Shown here piece by piece: positions 1 to 8,876 of a stretch of DNA of 64,000 bases; within the stretch, counting starts at the first letter, position 1; every line of letters begins with the position of its first letter. Origin of the DNA: Butyricicoccus intestinisimiae. Lineage in GTDB: Bacteria > Bacillota > Clostridia > Oscillospirales > Butyricicoccaceae. The notes under the pieces were generated by a model. It was given only the letters and a program-made list of their open reading frames with translations, was not told the DNA's origin and ran no database searches. Where the stretch lies: the NCBI RefSeq assembly GCF_018918345.1, contig NZ_JAHLQI010000001.1, positions 186,001 to 250,000 on the forward strand, in the 5' to 3' direction. The position numbers and the translations under genes are program-made.

Positions 1-718
1 TAAGCTCCTCGTTGATCTCCGCAAAACGAGCGGAAGCGCGTTGTTCATAGCCAAAGGCCTTGACAACGGTTTGACCGCCCATCATTTCGTCGATCAGCGC
101 GGTCTGTCTGCCGCGCACTTCACTTTGCTTCTGGAACAAACGATACGAACGGCTGGAGATAAAGCGGGCGACAAGAAAGCTCAGCGGGGTCAGCACAATG
201 ACCATCAGAGAAATCCAGAAATTTTTGGAGAACATGAAAATCAGCGTCACCAGAATGGTCATGATACCGGAAAACAGCTGGGTAAATCCGAGCAATAGTC
301 CGTCCGATAACACATCGGTATCGGTGATGATGCGGCTGACAATGTCGCCTGAGCTGTGCTTGTCCAGATATGAGAGCGGCAGTTTTTGAATATGCCGAAT
401 GGCGCGGGAACGAATGTCCTGCACGATGTGATAGGTCATGCGATTGTTGAGCAGATTCATGAGCCATGTGCACAGCGCAGAAGCGGCAGCCACCAAAAGA
501 ATCAAACGCAGATATCGCCACATCTGTACAAAATCCACGCGATGCGCGGCGATGGTCTGGTCAATGGCATCGCCGAACAGAATCGGAACATACAACTGCA
601 AAATAACAGAGACCGCCGCGAGGATAATACTCAAGGCAAGTGCAAATCCATGTGATTTCACATAGGGAAGCAGCTGACGGAACGAAGCGGATGTGGTGTT
701 TTTGTTTTGCTTTTTCAT
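1..718 (-). CDS. ABC transporter permease/ATP-binding protein, second subunit (3' part outside window)
   Basis: The reading frame opens at the ATG whose complement lies at 716-718 and stays open to the window edge, giving about 239 residues. What is seen is the transmembrane half of a type I exporter: hydrophobic helices alternate with charged loops, including motifs such as SGDIVSRIITDTD and GGQTVVKAFGYE that are typical of the coupling-helix regions of this family. The ATP-binding domain must lie beyond position 1. Its ATG overlaps the TGA of the upstream transporter gene (ATGA), so the two are translated together. Paired half-transporters of this kind (LmrCD/BmrCD type) form heterodimeric drug or lipid exporters in the cytoplasmic membrane. 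The substrate is not readable from the sequence. Confidence 0.9.
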   Translation of the reverse strand, partial: MKKQNKNTTSASFRQLLPYVKSHGFALALSIILAAVSVILQLYVPILFGDAIDQTIAAHRVDFVQMWRYLRLILLVAAASALCTWLMNLLNNRMTYHIVQDIRSRAIRHIQKLPLSYLDKHSSGDIVSRIITDTDVLSDGLLLGFTQLFSGIMTILVTLIFMFSKNFWISLMVIVLTPLSFLVARFISSRSYRLFQKQSEVRGRQTALIDEMMGGQTVVKAFGYEQRASARFAEINEEL

Positions 719-2463
719 GCGTCCTCACGCTCCTTCTTGGATTCTTCCGGAAATTGCGATTCATAAATTCCCTGATACACCGGACAGTCGTGCAGCAGCT
801 GTTCGTGCGTGCCGACGCCGACGAGTGTGCCGTTGTCCAAAACGAGAATTTTATCTGCCTGCCGGACAGCGGCGATGCGCTGAGATACAAGAAATGTGGT
901 TACGCTGTCGCCGAGATTACGAATCGACTTGCGCAATGCGGCATCCGTTGCGAAATCCAAGGCACTGGAGCTGTCATCGAGAATGAGCAGCTGCGGATTT
1001 TTTACCAGCGCGCGTGCAATCGTCAGCCGCTGCTTCTGACCGCCGGACAGGTTGCGGCCGTTCTGTTCCAAGTGGAAATCCAACTTGTCAGGCTTGTTTT
1101 CGACAATTTCACGTGCCTGTGCACAGGTCAACGCCTGCCAAAGCGCCTCATCCGATGCGTGCTCATTGCCCCACTTCATATTTTCACGAATGCTGCCCTG
1201 AAACAGCAATGCGCGCTGCGGCACAATGCCGATTTTTCGGCACAGAATTTCATGCGGAAAGTCTTGGATGGGACAGCCGTTCAAGCGAATGCTGCCTTCT
1301 GTGGCGTCATAAAAACGCGGAATCAAATGCACCAGTGTGGATTTGCCGCTGCCGGTGCCGCCGATGATGCCGACGGTTTCGCCGGACATGACGGAAAAGC
1401 TGATGTGCGACAGGCTCGGTGCACCGGCGCCCTGATAGGTGAAAGAGACATCATCAAAAGCTACGGCGGGAGCAGCCGTGTGCTCCATATGGAAAGACGG
1501 CGTGCGCGCCGGATACGTCATGCTTGTCTTGATGTCCAGTACACTGGAAACGCGCTTGGCGCAGGCCAGAGACTTGTTCAGCGTGATGATCAAGGCTGCC
1601 AGTTTGATGACCTCGACGATGATTTGCAGCATGTAGTTGTACAGTGCGACTACTTGTCCCTGCGGCAGGCTGCCGAGATTGACTTGAACGCCGGCCCGCT
1701 GAATCAGAACAACGGTTGCGATGTTGATGAGTACATACGTCAGTGGATTGAGCAGCGCAGACAGCCTGCCGACAAACAGATTTAGATGGGTGAGTGCCTG
1801 ATTGTTTTCCTCAAATTCCTCTACACAGCGCTGCTCGCGGCAAAAAGCGCGAATGACACGCACGCCGGTTAAATTTTCGCGGGTGAGTGCCGTCACACGA
1901 TCCAGACCGGCCTGCACTTTGCCGAACAGCGGAATGCTCAGCATCATGATGAGAAACGTGACACCGAACAAAATCGGAATCGTCACGGCAAAGACCAGTG
2001 CACAGCGCACATTGATGGTAAACGCCATGACCATAGCGCCCAGCACGATGAACGGGCTGCGGAGCAGCAGACGGAGCCCCATATTGACGCCGGTCTGCAC
2101 CTGATTGACATCGTCGGACAGGCGGGTGATCAGCGTATCGCTGCCGATGGCGTCCAACTCGGTAAACGAAAACGTTTGGATGTGGTCAAAGACCGCTTGC
2201 CGCACAGCACCGGCAAAGCCGACACTGGCTTTTGCCGAAAAGAATTGCGCGACAATGCTGAAGCCCAAGCCGACAAACGCCAAAAGCAGCAGCACACCGA
2301 AATACAGAAAAATCAAGTGCCGGTTCGAAGCCGCATCGGTATCGATCATACGAGCGATGACCAGCGGAACGAACAAATCAAACAGCGCTTCGAGCAGTTT
2401 GAACAGCGGCGCGAGAATGCTTTCCTTTCGGTATTTTTTCAAATAAACAGCAAGATTTTGCAT
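715..2463 (-). CDS. ABC transporter permease/ATP-binding protein, first subunit
   Basis: A 582-residue fused exporter half-molecule. Residues 1-300 hold about six membrane helices; the C-terminal ATPase has Walker A (GGTGSGKST), the signature LSGGQKQR and Walker B LLILDDSSSALD. The residue after Walker B is Ser rather than the usual catalytic Glu, as is common in the degenerate partner of heterodimeric exporters, so ATP hydrolysis may rely on the second subunit. A good ribosome site (AAAGGAAG) precedes the ATG at 2463. The next gene overlaps it by ATGA. The LysR gene diverges from the same 120-base intergenic region, so it is the likely regulator. Role: ATP-driven export of an unknown hydrophobic compound or drug. 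Confidence 0.93.
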   Translation of the reverse strand: MQNLAVYLKKYRKESILAPLFKLLEALFDLFVPLVIARMIDTDAASNRHLIFLYFGVLLLLAFVGLGFSIVAQFFSAKASVGFAGAVRQAVFDHIQTFSFTELDAIGSDTLITRLSDDVNQVQTGVNMGLRLLLRSPFIVLGAMVMAFTINVRCALVFAVTIPILFGVTFLIMMLSIPLFGKVQAGLDRVTALTRENLTGVRVIRAFCREQRCVEEFEENNQALTHLNLFVGRLSALLNPLTYVLINIATVVLIQRAGVQVNLGSLPQGQVVALYNYMLQIIVEVIKLAALIITLNKSLACAKRVSSVLDIKTSMTYPARTPSFHMEHTAAPAVAFDDVSFTYQGAGAPSLSHISFSVMSGETVGIIGGTGSGKSTLVHLIPRFYDATEGSIRLNGCPIQDFPHEILCRKIGIVPQRALLFQGSIRENMKWGNEHASDEALWQALTCAQAREIVENKPDKLDFHLEQNGRNLSGGQKQRLTIARALVKNPQLLILDDSSSALDFATDAALRKSIRNLGDSVTTFLVSQRIAAVRQADKILVLDNGTLVGVGTHEQLLHDCPVYQGIYESQFPEESKKEREDA

Positions 2464-2485
2464 TTTGGTTCTTCCTTTCCGTTTC

Positions 2486-2515
2486 TTGACAAACTATAGT
2501 ATAGTCCATTATTAT
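2486..2515 (+). promoter_or_regulatory. promoter and candidate LysR operator between the LysR gene and the ABC operon
   Basis: On the plus strand TTGACA (2486-2491) is followed 18 bases later by TATTAT (2510-2515), a near-consensus sigma-A promoter for the LysR gene. Between the boxes lies the perfect inverted repeat ACTATA-G-TATAGT (2493-2505), which on the minus strand also contains TATACT. It sits where a LysR protein would control both directions. The operator role is inference. Confidence 0.55.
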
Positions 2516-2582
2516 AAATATAAAAAGTATTGTTTTTGTATTTATGAGATAGTTTTTTTGTATCGCTGAGAGGAGCATGTGC

Positions 2583-3437
2583 ATGGAACTGCGGCAGTTG
2601 GAATATTTTTGCCGGATTGTGGAGTCCGGCAGCATCCACGAGGCGGCGCGGCGGCTGAATATGTCGCAGCCGCCGCTGAGCTATCAGCTAAAACAATTGG
2701 AGCAGGAGCTGCATACCGCGCTGCTTATGCGCACAAGCAAAGGCGTTGCATTGACAGAGGCGGGGCAAATGCTGTACCAACGTGCCTGCAGTTTGTTGGA
2801 GTATGCCCGTTCGACAAGCAGAGAGGTGTCTGAAGCGGGAAAAAAACGCGTTCTGCGTCTGGGGATTACCTCAACGACGGTTCCAACGATTTTGCCGGAC
2901 ATTGCGCGGTTTGTCCATGCACATCCGGATGTCAACTTTGAGGTGCGTGACGGGACGACCTTTACACTGCTGCAATTGCTGTTGGACGGTATTATTGATG
3001 TGTCGGTTGCGCGCACACCGCTGCGGCTGGAAAATGTGGAGTACATGCAGCTGAGCACAGAGCCAATGATCGCGGCGTTTCCGCCGGATTCCCGTGTGGA
3101 AAAAGAGGGTGTTCTCGGCTTGCGTCACCTGCTCGGTCGACCGCTGATTTTATATCGCCGGTATGAACGGCTGATTTTGGAAGAATTTTCTCGGCAAAAC
3201 ATACATCCGGATGTTTTTTGCGTGTGTGATGACGCGAGAGATGCCATGCTGTGGGTCAAAGCGGGACTTGCCACGGCGATTTTTCCGCAGTCGATGCACA
3301 GTTTGTGCACAGGGCTGCGGATACAGCCATTGGAAGAAACGGCGTTGGAAACACAGACCGTGTTGATTTGGAAAAAAGGCGGACCGCTTTCGCCGGTGGT
3401 ACAAGATTTTTTACAGGTTTGTCAAGCACATCATTAA
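2583..3437 (+). CDS. LysR-family transcriptional regulator
   Basis: About 284 residues starting MELRQLEYF. The first 60 residues are a LysR winged helix-turn-helix (GSIHEAARRLNMSQPPLSYQ), followed by a periplasmic-binding-like effector domain (LRLGITSTTVPTILPD onward). Two in-frame ATGs are close together; 2583 is chosen because AGGAG at 2571-2575 is 7 bases upstream, whereas it nearly touches the ATG at 2577. It diverges from the ABC exporter operon, the usual arrangement for a LysR activator of its neighbour. The inducer is unknown. The gene ends just before a strong bidirectional terminator. Confidence 0.92.
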   Translation: MELRQLEYFCRIVESGSIHEAARRLNMSQPPLSYQLKQLEQELHTALLMRTSKGVALTEAGQMLYQRACSLLEYARSTSREVSEAGKKRVLRLGITSTTVPTILPDIARFVHAHPDVNFEVRDGTTFTLLQLLLDGIIDVSVARTPLRLENVEYMQLSTEPMIAAFPPDSRVEKEGVLGLRHLLGRPLILYRRYERLILEEFSRQNIHPDVFCVCDDARDAMLWVKAGLATAIFPQSMHSLCTGLRIQPLEETALETQTVLIWKKGGPLSPVVQDFLQVCQAHH

Positions 3438-3454
3438 AAAACGGGAAAAAGAAC

Positions 3455-3480
3455 GGGCGCGCTGCATTTGCAGCGCGCCC
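3455..3480. terminator. bidirectional rho-independent terminator
   Basis: An 11-bp perfect stem, GGGCGCGCTGC (3455-3465) with GCAGCGCGCCC (3470-3480), around an ATTT loop. On the minus strand the stem is followed by TTCTTTTT and TTTTTT. On the plus strand the tail is TTGTTGCTGT. It separates the convergent LysR and corrinoid-activator genes. Confidence 0.85.
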
Positions 3481-3499
3481 TTGTTGCTGTCAGGCTGTC

Positions 3500-5008
3500 T
3501 TAAAATTCGTCAAATGCCATGCAGTCGATGTAATAATCCATAAAAGATGGGCTGGTAGACAGAGACAGTTCTTCGGCATTTTGTGCCATCTGTTCGGTTT
3601 TTTCGCGCAGTGCACGATTGAGAAGCAGCATGGCGGCGCCGCCAAGCGCGCCGTTGCCGATGAATACGGTTTTGTCCTGCAATCCGGCGGGGAATAAGCC
3701 AATTTTCGCCGCGGAGGCATGATTCATCGTGCTGCCGAAGCCGCCTGCGATGACAAAACGCTGAATATCCTCTGGCTCCATGCCTTCCTCATCCAAAAGT
3801 GTCAGCAAGCCGCCGCAGATGGCGGATTTTGCCAGCTGAATCTGGCGAATATCCTTTTGCGTGATGGAAATACCGCTGGTGCCAATTGCCCAGTCCTCGG
3901 CATCCTCGTCCTGCGGCTCTAAATAACCGGAGTCATCCATTTCTTCGGTTTCCAGCATGACAGCCAGCGCATCCAAAATACCGGAACCGCAGATGCCGAC
4001 AGCGGGTGCATCCTGTACGGTTTCATAGTGCACGGTGTCATCCTGCAGGGATACCGCGCGGATTGCGCCGGAAGCTGCCGGCATGCCTGCACTGATGCCG
4101 GCACCCTCAAAGGCCGGACCTGCCGCTGTTGCACAGCACAACAGCTTGTCCGCGTGGAACAACGCCATTTCGCCGTTTGTGCCAATGTCGGCAAGCAATT
4201 GCGTGCCGCCGTGTTCCAAGTCCGCCGCGAGAATCGCACAGATAATGTCTGCGCCGACATATGCGCCGATGCAGCGCGGCAGATAGACCGGCGCGCCAGC
4301 CAGTGTTCTGCGGCTGAAACAGCCAAAATAGGACTGCACATCGAAAGGAGACACCGCCAGCGAAGCGGGATCCAATCCCTCATAGATATGCAGCATGGTT
4401 GCATTGCCGGTGACAATGGATTCAGAGACCGCACAAATGCCGGCTTCCTGTAAGCATTCTTGCGCCAACTGTTCAATTTGCTGCGCAATGCGATCGGACA
4501 AGGTGTCGAGACCGGCGGTTTTGCACGCCTCAATACGGGAGATGACATCCGCGCCATAGCTGCGCTGCGCGTTTTCCGCCAGACGTTCTGCGAGAATGCG
4601 GCCGGTCTCTCGTTGGATCAGCTGAACGGCAACCGTCGTTGTGCCGATATCAACGGCAAAGCCATAGCCGGTTTCGGTTTTCTCAAATGGCGGTGTTTGA
4701 TACCAAGCGATGATGCGCGCCTTCTGCTCGGTCTGCACGGTCACCGCGGCATTTCCCAAAATAGTGCAGTCGCAGGCGAGACGGATGCCTGCTTGTATGT
4801 CGGTGTCCGTCAAAAATTTCTTTTCTGCGTTAGAAAGCGGAGAAAGCGCACCGGATGCCTGCACGCGGCATTTGCCGCAAGTATGATTTCCGGCACAGGG
4901 AAGGGCGAAGGACGGAACATGCTGCTGCAAAATTTCGCTGATAGATTGTCCGGCTTCAACCGGTATGCTCTGTGTTTGGTGATTCAAATGAAGTGTTAGT
5001 TCAAACAT
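3500..5008 (-). CDS. reductive corrinoid-protein activator-like ferredoxin/ASKHA protein (RACo family, DUF4445)
   Basis: 502 residues. The N-terminal ~95 residues form a plant-type [2Fe-2S] ferredoxin domain with Cys38-x5-Cys44-x2-Cys47 and a fourth Cys near 79. A linker and an ASKHA-fold ATPase follow (VDIGTTTVAVQLI near residue 118; LADIGTNGEMALF and VIAGGFGSTMN later). In the RACo/RamA-type activators this architecture uses ATP to drive low-potential electrons onto inactive Co(II) cobalamin of a methyl-transferring corrinoid protein. A corrinoid protein is encoded nearby at 8106, its likely partner. The start overlaps the end of the hydantoinase-like gene by 8 bases. The terminator at 3455 follows. 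The family call is firm; the exact partner is inferred. Confidence 0.9.
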   Translation of the reverse strand: MFELTLHLNHQTQSIPVEAGQSISEILQQHVPSFALPCAGNHTCGKCRVQASGALSPLSNAEKKFLTDTDIQAGIRLACDCTILGNAAVTVQTEQKARIIAWYQTPPFEKTETGYGFAVDIGTTTVAVQLIQRETGRILAERLAENAQRSYGADVISRIEACKTAGLDTLSDRIAQQIEQLAQECLQEAGICAVSESIVTGNATMLHIYEGLDPASLAVSPFDVQSYFGCFSRRTLAGAPVYLPRCIGAYVGADIICAILAADLEHGGTQLLADIGTNGEMALFHADKLLCCATAAGPAFEGAGISAGMPAASGAIRAVSLQDDTVHYETVQDAPAVGICGSGILDALAVMLETEEMDDSGYLEPQDEDAEDWAIGTSGISITQKDIRQIQLAKSAICGGLLTLLDEEGMEPEDIQRFVIAGGFGSTMNHASAAKIGLFPAGLQDKTVFIGNGALGGAAMLLLNRALREKTEQMAQNAEELSLSTSPSFMDYYIDCMAFDEF

Positions 5009-7052
5009 GGCTGGATTCTCCTTTCGCTGCTGTCAGTTGTAAGCTGGCTTGCGCTGTGACGCTGATGCTGGTAGAAATTTTGATTGTGCCGCTGTATGCG
5101 GGTGCTGTGACATCGCGCTGCTGTACTTGAAATGCAATGGCACCGGATGCGCCCTGCGCGCGCAAATCGGCTTCTGCCGCCTGCTGCATCTGTTGTGTGA
5201 GCCAAGCAATGGCTTCCGGTTCTTTGATGAAATATTTGCTCTCTCCGTCGTAGAGAACCTCAAAATCACCCATATTGTCCTGCTCATCGGAAACGGTCAT
5301 GCCGTGCGGACGAATCTCGGCAGTCAATGTGCGTGTCATGCGGCCGGTGACGGCACCAACAGCGTTTGCGACCGGCGCACAGTCCGGAATGATGCACGCC
5401 GCACCGAGCGCCTTGGCGGCAGCGGGCAAAAACAGGTGGACAGGCCCGCCGATGCCGACCAGCACCGCCTTGGACTGAAAACAGTATTGCAGCATGGAAG
5501 AACCGCCGGACGTTTGATTGTTCCATTGTAATTCCAAAAGATGCTGCATGCCGTCATCTATGCCGTGTGTTTGATAGTAGGGCGAAGCGTGCTCCAACAG
5601 AATGTGAGAGACCGCGAGAAAGACACGATGAGAAATTTCGTTGTAGACGCGCTCACAGAGCTCCTCCAGACTGCACTGCATGGAAGCCGCCGCAAAACGT
5701 GCTCCGAGAATCGAGGCGCGCCGTTCATATCGCGTGTAGTCGCCGCGCAGATGCATGATGTCAGTTGGTGTCAGACCGGCGCGCAAGATGACACCGGCGC
5801 GCTCCAGCGATTCGGTATGTAAATTATATTTGTCGATGCCGAGTGTCTGTGCAGCCTGCTCCATGCCCAAAGCGCCGTGCTCCAAAATGGCACACAGGCG
5901 GCATTCCTGTTCTGTCAGAGATAAGGTCCGCCAATCTTTGCGGTTGAGCGTCAGAAATTCGTGCAGTGGCAGCGAATGCCACGGCATGCGCTGAAGCAAA
6001 TCTTCCAATGTCGCAAGAACCTGCGGCTCGCGGGAGGCCAATACACAAAGCGGAATCATGCGGTCTGGGCCAAGCGTCATCTGTCCCTGTTTATCCCAAC
6101 GAACCGCGCTGTCTCCGCCGAGCGCAAACGAGCTTGCGAATAATCCTTTGACCATGGTGCGCCATTTTCCGACACGAATGCCTTCTTTGGAAAGCAGCGG
6201 CACATTGTTTTCGATCAAAGCAATATCGGTTGTCGTGCCGCCGATGTCAACAATCACCGCGTGTTCGGCGTGGGCGAGAGTGCTTCCACCGAGTGCAGAG
6301 GCCGCAGGACCTGAGAGCAGCGTTTCCACTGCGTGCTGTGCGGCGTAGTTGAGTCCCATCAGACTACTGTCTGAGCGGACGAGATACATGTCTGCGTGAA
6401 TGTTTCGCTCTTGAAAAGCACGGCTGACGGCATCGAGAAAACGGCATGTGAGCGGCAGCAATCCGGCGTTGAGCACGGCGCTGGCGGCGCGCTCCAGACT
6501 GGATAAACCGGAAAACAGCTCGCTGGCGCAGACAATCGGCAGACCGATCTCCTGCTGGATGACAGAGGCTGCTTGTTTCTCTAAGACACCGTTGTTGCGC
6601 ATGCCGTAAATTTCGCAAATGGCACAGCCCTCGGCGCCGGAAAACCATTCTTTGGCGTGTGCGCGCAAAAGTGCCCAATCCGGTTCCTGCAAAATCTGTC
6701 CGGTGATTGTCGTTTTGCAGGGGAGATAAACAATGTCATCCGGATCGGTAAATCCATAATCCGCGCCAAACTGCGCAATTCCTTTGCGGTCGATGCCCAT
6801 GAGCAACAGTTTGGGCCGGCGAAATTTGTTTTCCACGCAGGCATTTGTCGCGAGAGTGGTGGAAAGTCCGGCTGCACATGCCTGCCGGCACAGAGACGCA
6901 TCCAACCCGTCCAATGCCTCCAAAATACCCCGTGTCAGATCGTCATATGTCGTCAGTGCTTTGTTGGAGCACAGTACCTTGCCGGTATCAAAATCATATA
7001 AGACGGCATCCGTGCAGGTGCCGCCGGTATCAATGCCAATTGCGTATTTCAT
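5001..7052 (-). CDS. hydantoinase/oxoprolinase-family (HyuA-like) ASKHA protein
   Basis: 683 residues from the ATG at 7052. It begins with the phosphate-binding motif IGIDTGGTCTDAVLYD and has a second one, VDIGGTTTDIALI, near residue 275. The family includes ATP-dependent N-methylhydantoinase/5-oxoprolinase subunits, but many members lie beside corrinoid methyltransfer genes with no known substrate. The start at 7052 is chosen over 7085 because GAGGGG lies just upstream and because the 7085 ATG sits inside a TATAAT -10 box (7084-7089). No HyuB partner is present. It is translationally coupled to the RACo-like gene downstream, suggesting a role in corrinoid activation or in preparing a methyl-donor substrate. 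That role is inference. Confidence 0.85.
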   Translation of the reverse strand: MKYAIGIDTGGTCTDAVLYDFDTGKVLCSNKALTTYDDLTRGILEALDGLDASLCRQACAAGLSTTLATNACVENKFRRPKLLLMGIDRKGIAQFGADYGFTDPDDIVYLPCKTTITGQILQEPDWALLRAHAKEWFSGAEGCAICEIYGMRNNGVLEKQAASVIQQEIGLPIVCASELFSGLSSLERAASAVLNAGLLPLTCRFLDAVSRAFQERNIHADMYLVRSDSSLMGLNYAAQHAVETLLSGPAASALGGSTLAHAEHAVIVDIGGTTTDIALIENNVPLLSKEGIRVGKWRTMVKGLFASSFALGGDSAVRWDKQGQMTLGPDRMIPLCVLASREPQVLATLEDLLQRMPWHSLPLHEFLTLNRKDWRTLSLTEQECRLCAILEHGALGMEQAAQTLGIDKYNLHTESLERAGVILRAGLTPTDIMHLRGDYTRYERRASILGARFAAASMQCSLEELCERVYNEISHRVFLAVSHILLEHASPYYQTHGIDDGMQHLLELQWNNQTSGGSSMLQYCFQSKAVLVGIGGPVHLFLPAAAKALGAACIIPDCAPVANAVGAVTGRMTRTLTAEIRPHGMTVSDEQDNMGDFEVLYDGESKYFIKEPEAIAWLTQQMQQAAEADLRAQGASGAIAFQVQQRDVTAPAYSGTIKISTSISVTAQASLQLTAAKGESSHV

Positions 7053-7083
7053 CGTGCCCCTCATTTCCTTGGAATGTATGTCC

Positions 7084-7089
7084 ATTATA
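7084..7089 (-). promoter_or_regulatory. -10 box of the hydantoinase-like/RACo-like operon
   Basis: The minus strand reads a perfect TATAAT here, about 32 bases before the ATG at 7052. No good -35 box lies 16-18 bases upstream, so an activator may be needed. Confidence 0.5.
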
Positions 7090-7174
7090 CCATGGGATGA
7101 TACGAGAAGATAGGACGATTCTGCCTACCCTGCGCGGGGCAGATGGTACAATCTTGACCAGATGGCAAAACCAC

Positions 7175-7203
7175 TTGCGAAGAAAACGCGAAAACGATAT
7201 ACT
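7175..7203 (+). promoter_or_regulatory. promoter of the DUF1638/corrinoid-protein arm
   Basis: TTGCGA (7175-7180), 17 bases, TATACT (7198-7203), about 30 bases before the ATG at 7235. With the opposing -10 box at 7084 this makes a divergent control region of about 180 bases. Confidence 0.6.
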
Positions 7204-7234
7204 GATATTAGTGAAAAATCAGGGAGGAACAGAC

Positions 7235-8002
7235 ATGCGCATAGCAATGATTGGATGCATGGTGATGAATCGGGAAATCAGCCTGCTGACAGCAAAAAGT
7301 GAAAATATTATACGGGTTTGGTGGCTGCGGCAGGGACTGCATGATACGCCGGATGTTCTGCGCGCGCAATTGCAAAAGACCATTGATGAAATCGAACAGG
7401 AAAATCAAGCGCTACGGGAAAGCCAGCGGTTTCAGGCGATTGTTCTGGCGTATGGTCTGTGTTCCAACGGCGTGATAGGTCTGCGAAGCCGTTCGCTTCC
7501 GATTATCGTGCCGCGGTGCGATGACTGCATCTCGTTGTTTCTCGGCTCCGCGGAGCGGTATCGTATGCTGTTCCGAGAGATGCAGGGCGTGTATTGGTAC
7601 AATCGCGGATGGATTGAACAGTCCTTTACGCCGTCCAGAGAGAACTACGAAATACAGCGGCAGGAATATGTGCGCGATTACGGCGAGGAAAACGCAGATT
7701 ATCTGATGGAATGCACCAACAGCTGGATGACAAATTACAAGTGCTGTGCTTATATCAGCAGCCCGCTGGGCGATGAGCCGGAGATGGAGGCCTATGCCAA
7801 ACAGGCTTCGGAGGATTTTGGCTGGGAATTTCGTCGTGTGCCGGGCAGCATGATGTATTTGGAGACGTTGGTCAATGGGCCGTGGAACGACAATCAATTT
7901 TTGATTTGCCTGCCCGAGAGCCGCATCGAGGCGGATTATACAGACAAAAAATTTCGTTGTGTGGCGTGCGGTGTGGACGACTGGTCCGCTAGTACAATTT
8001 AA
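7235..8002 (+). CDS. DUF1638 family protein of the corrinoid locus
   Basis: 255 residues from the ATG at 7235, which has AGGGAGGAAC just upstream. The sequence begins MRIAMIGCMVMNREI and contains VLAYGLCSNGVIGL, LPIIVPRCDDCISLFLGS and a late FRCVACGVDDW, matching the DUF1638 pattern of conserved Cys and Asp residues. Its biochemical role is unknown. Members are repeatedly found beside MttB-type methyltransferases and corrinoid proteins, and the same context holds here: a corrinoid protein follows 103 bases downstream and a RACo-like activator operon diverges. The Cys-rich motifs could bind a metal or a corrinoid intermediate, but this is not shown. Confidence 0.85.
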   Translation: MRIAMIGCMVMNREISLLTAKSENIIRVWWLRQGLHDTPDVLRAQLQKTIDEIEQENQALRESQRFQAIVLAYGLCSNGVIGLRSRSLPIIVPRCDDCISLFLGSAERYRMLFREMQGVYWYNRGWIEQSFTPSRENYEIQRQEYVRDYGEENADYLMECTNSWMTNYKCCAYISSPLGDEPEMEAYAKQASEDFGWEFRRVPGSMMYLETLVNGPWNDNQFLICLPESRIEADYTDKKFRCVACGVDDWSASTI

Positions 8003-8105
8003 GTAATTTTGTCCAAAAAAGAACAATCCGGTACAAGATTTTGCACAAGTAATATCGTACAATAATCTCAAAGAACAACATATAAACCAAAAGGAGAGAT
8101 ATTGT

Positions 8106-8750
8106 ATGAATGAGACTTTGAATGAAATTAGTGAGTGGCTGCAGAAGGGCCGCGCACCGAAGGTAAAGGCTGCTGTAACCAAGGCTCTGGAAGAGGGCAT
8201 TCCGGCAAGTGAAATTCTGGAAGACGGTCTGCTGGCAGGCATGGATATCATCGGTCAGAAGTTTAAGAACAACGAAGTATTCGTACCGGAGGTTCTGGTT
8301 GCTGCACGCGCGATGAACCGCGGCGTTGAAATCCTGCGTCCGTATCTGGTAGAAGACGGCGTAGAGACCAAGGGCACCGTTATTCTGGGCACGGTAAAGG
8401 GCGACATGCACGATATCGGCAAGAACCTCGTTCGTATGATGATGGAAGGCAAGGGTCTGGAAGTCATTGATATCGGCGTTGACGTGCCGACCGAGAGCTT
8501 CCTGGATGCTGCACGTGAGCACAACGCAAAGCTGATTTGCTGCTCTGCGTTGCTGACTACCACCATGGGTGAGATGAAGAACGTTGTAGACGCAGTCAAG
8601 GCTTCCGAGATGAACGGCAAGGTAAAAATCATGATCGGCGGCGCGCCGATTACGCAGACCTTCTGCGAGCAGATCGGTGCAGATTGCTACACGCCGGACG
8701 CAGCAAGTGCAGCAGAAGCAGCACTGAAGTTCTGCGAGGAAATGGCATAA
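8106..8750 (+). CDS. methyl-transferring corrinoid protein (MtaC/MttC/MtbC type)
   Basis: 214 residues. Residues 1-85 are the helical cap domain. The B12-binding Rossmann domain follows, with DMHDIGKNLV, in which His102 should be the lower axial ligand of cobalamin, then IDIGVDVP and MIGGAPITQ. In this family a methyltransferase loads a methyl group from methanol, methylamine, betaine or an aromatic ether onto the cobalt; a second enzyme passes it to tetrahydrofolate or coenzyme M. Neither enzyme is in the window, so the substrate cannot be named. AAGGAGAG lies before the ATG. Codon use looks optimised for high expression. A terminator follows. Confidence 0.95.
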   Translation: MNETLNEISEWLQKGRAPKVKAAVTKALEEGIPASEILEDGLLAGMDIIGQKFKNNEVFVPEVLVAARAMNRGVEILRPYLVEDGVETKGTVILGTVKGDMHDIGKNLVRMMMEGKGLEVIDIGVDVPTESFLDAAREHNAKLICCSALLTTTMGEMKNVVDAVKASEMNGKVKIMIGGAPITQTFCEQIGADCYTPDAASAAEAALKFCEEMA

Positions 8751-8781
8751 TTTTTTAGCACGGCAAAAACAAAATAGATAA

Positions 8782-8811
8782 AACAGCGAAGGCTTTCTTC
8801 GCTGTTTTTTT
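8782..8811 (+). terminator. rho-independent terminator after the corrinoid protein gene
   Basis: AACAGCGAA (8782-8790) pairs with TTCGCTGTT (8798-8806) around a 7-base loop, then a run of T to 8811. Confidence 0.88.
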
Positions 8812-8876
8812 ATGCTTTTCAGATGGATGCAGGATATGCTATACTAAACATAAAAGAACATGAGGAGGATGATGCG

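Noticed and set aside
640-1785. 381-codon plus-strand frame over the ABC transporter
   Set aside because: It lies opposite the well-supported ATP-binding domain and has no recognisable domain.
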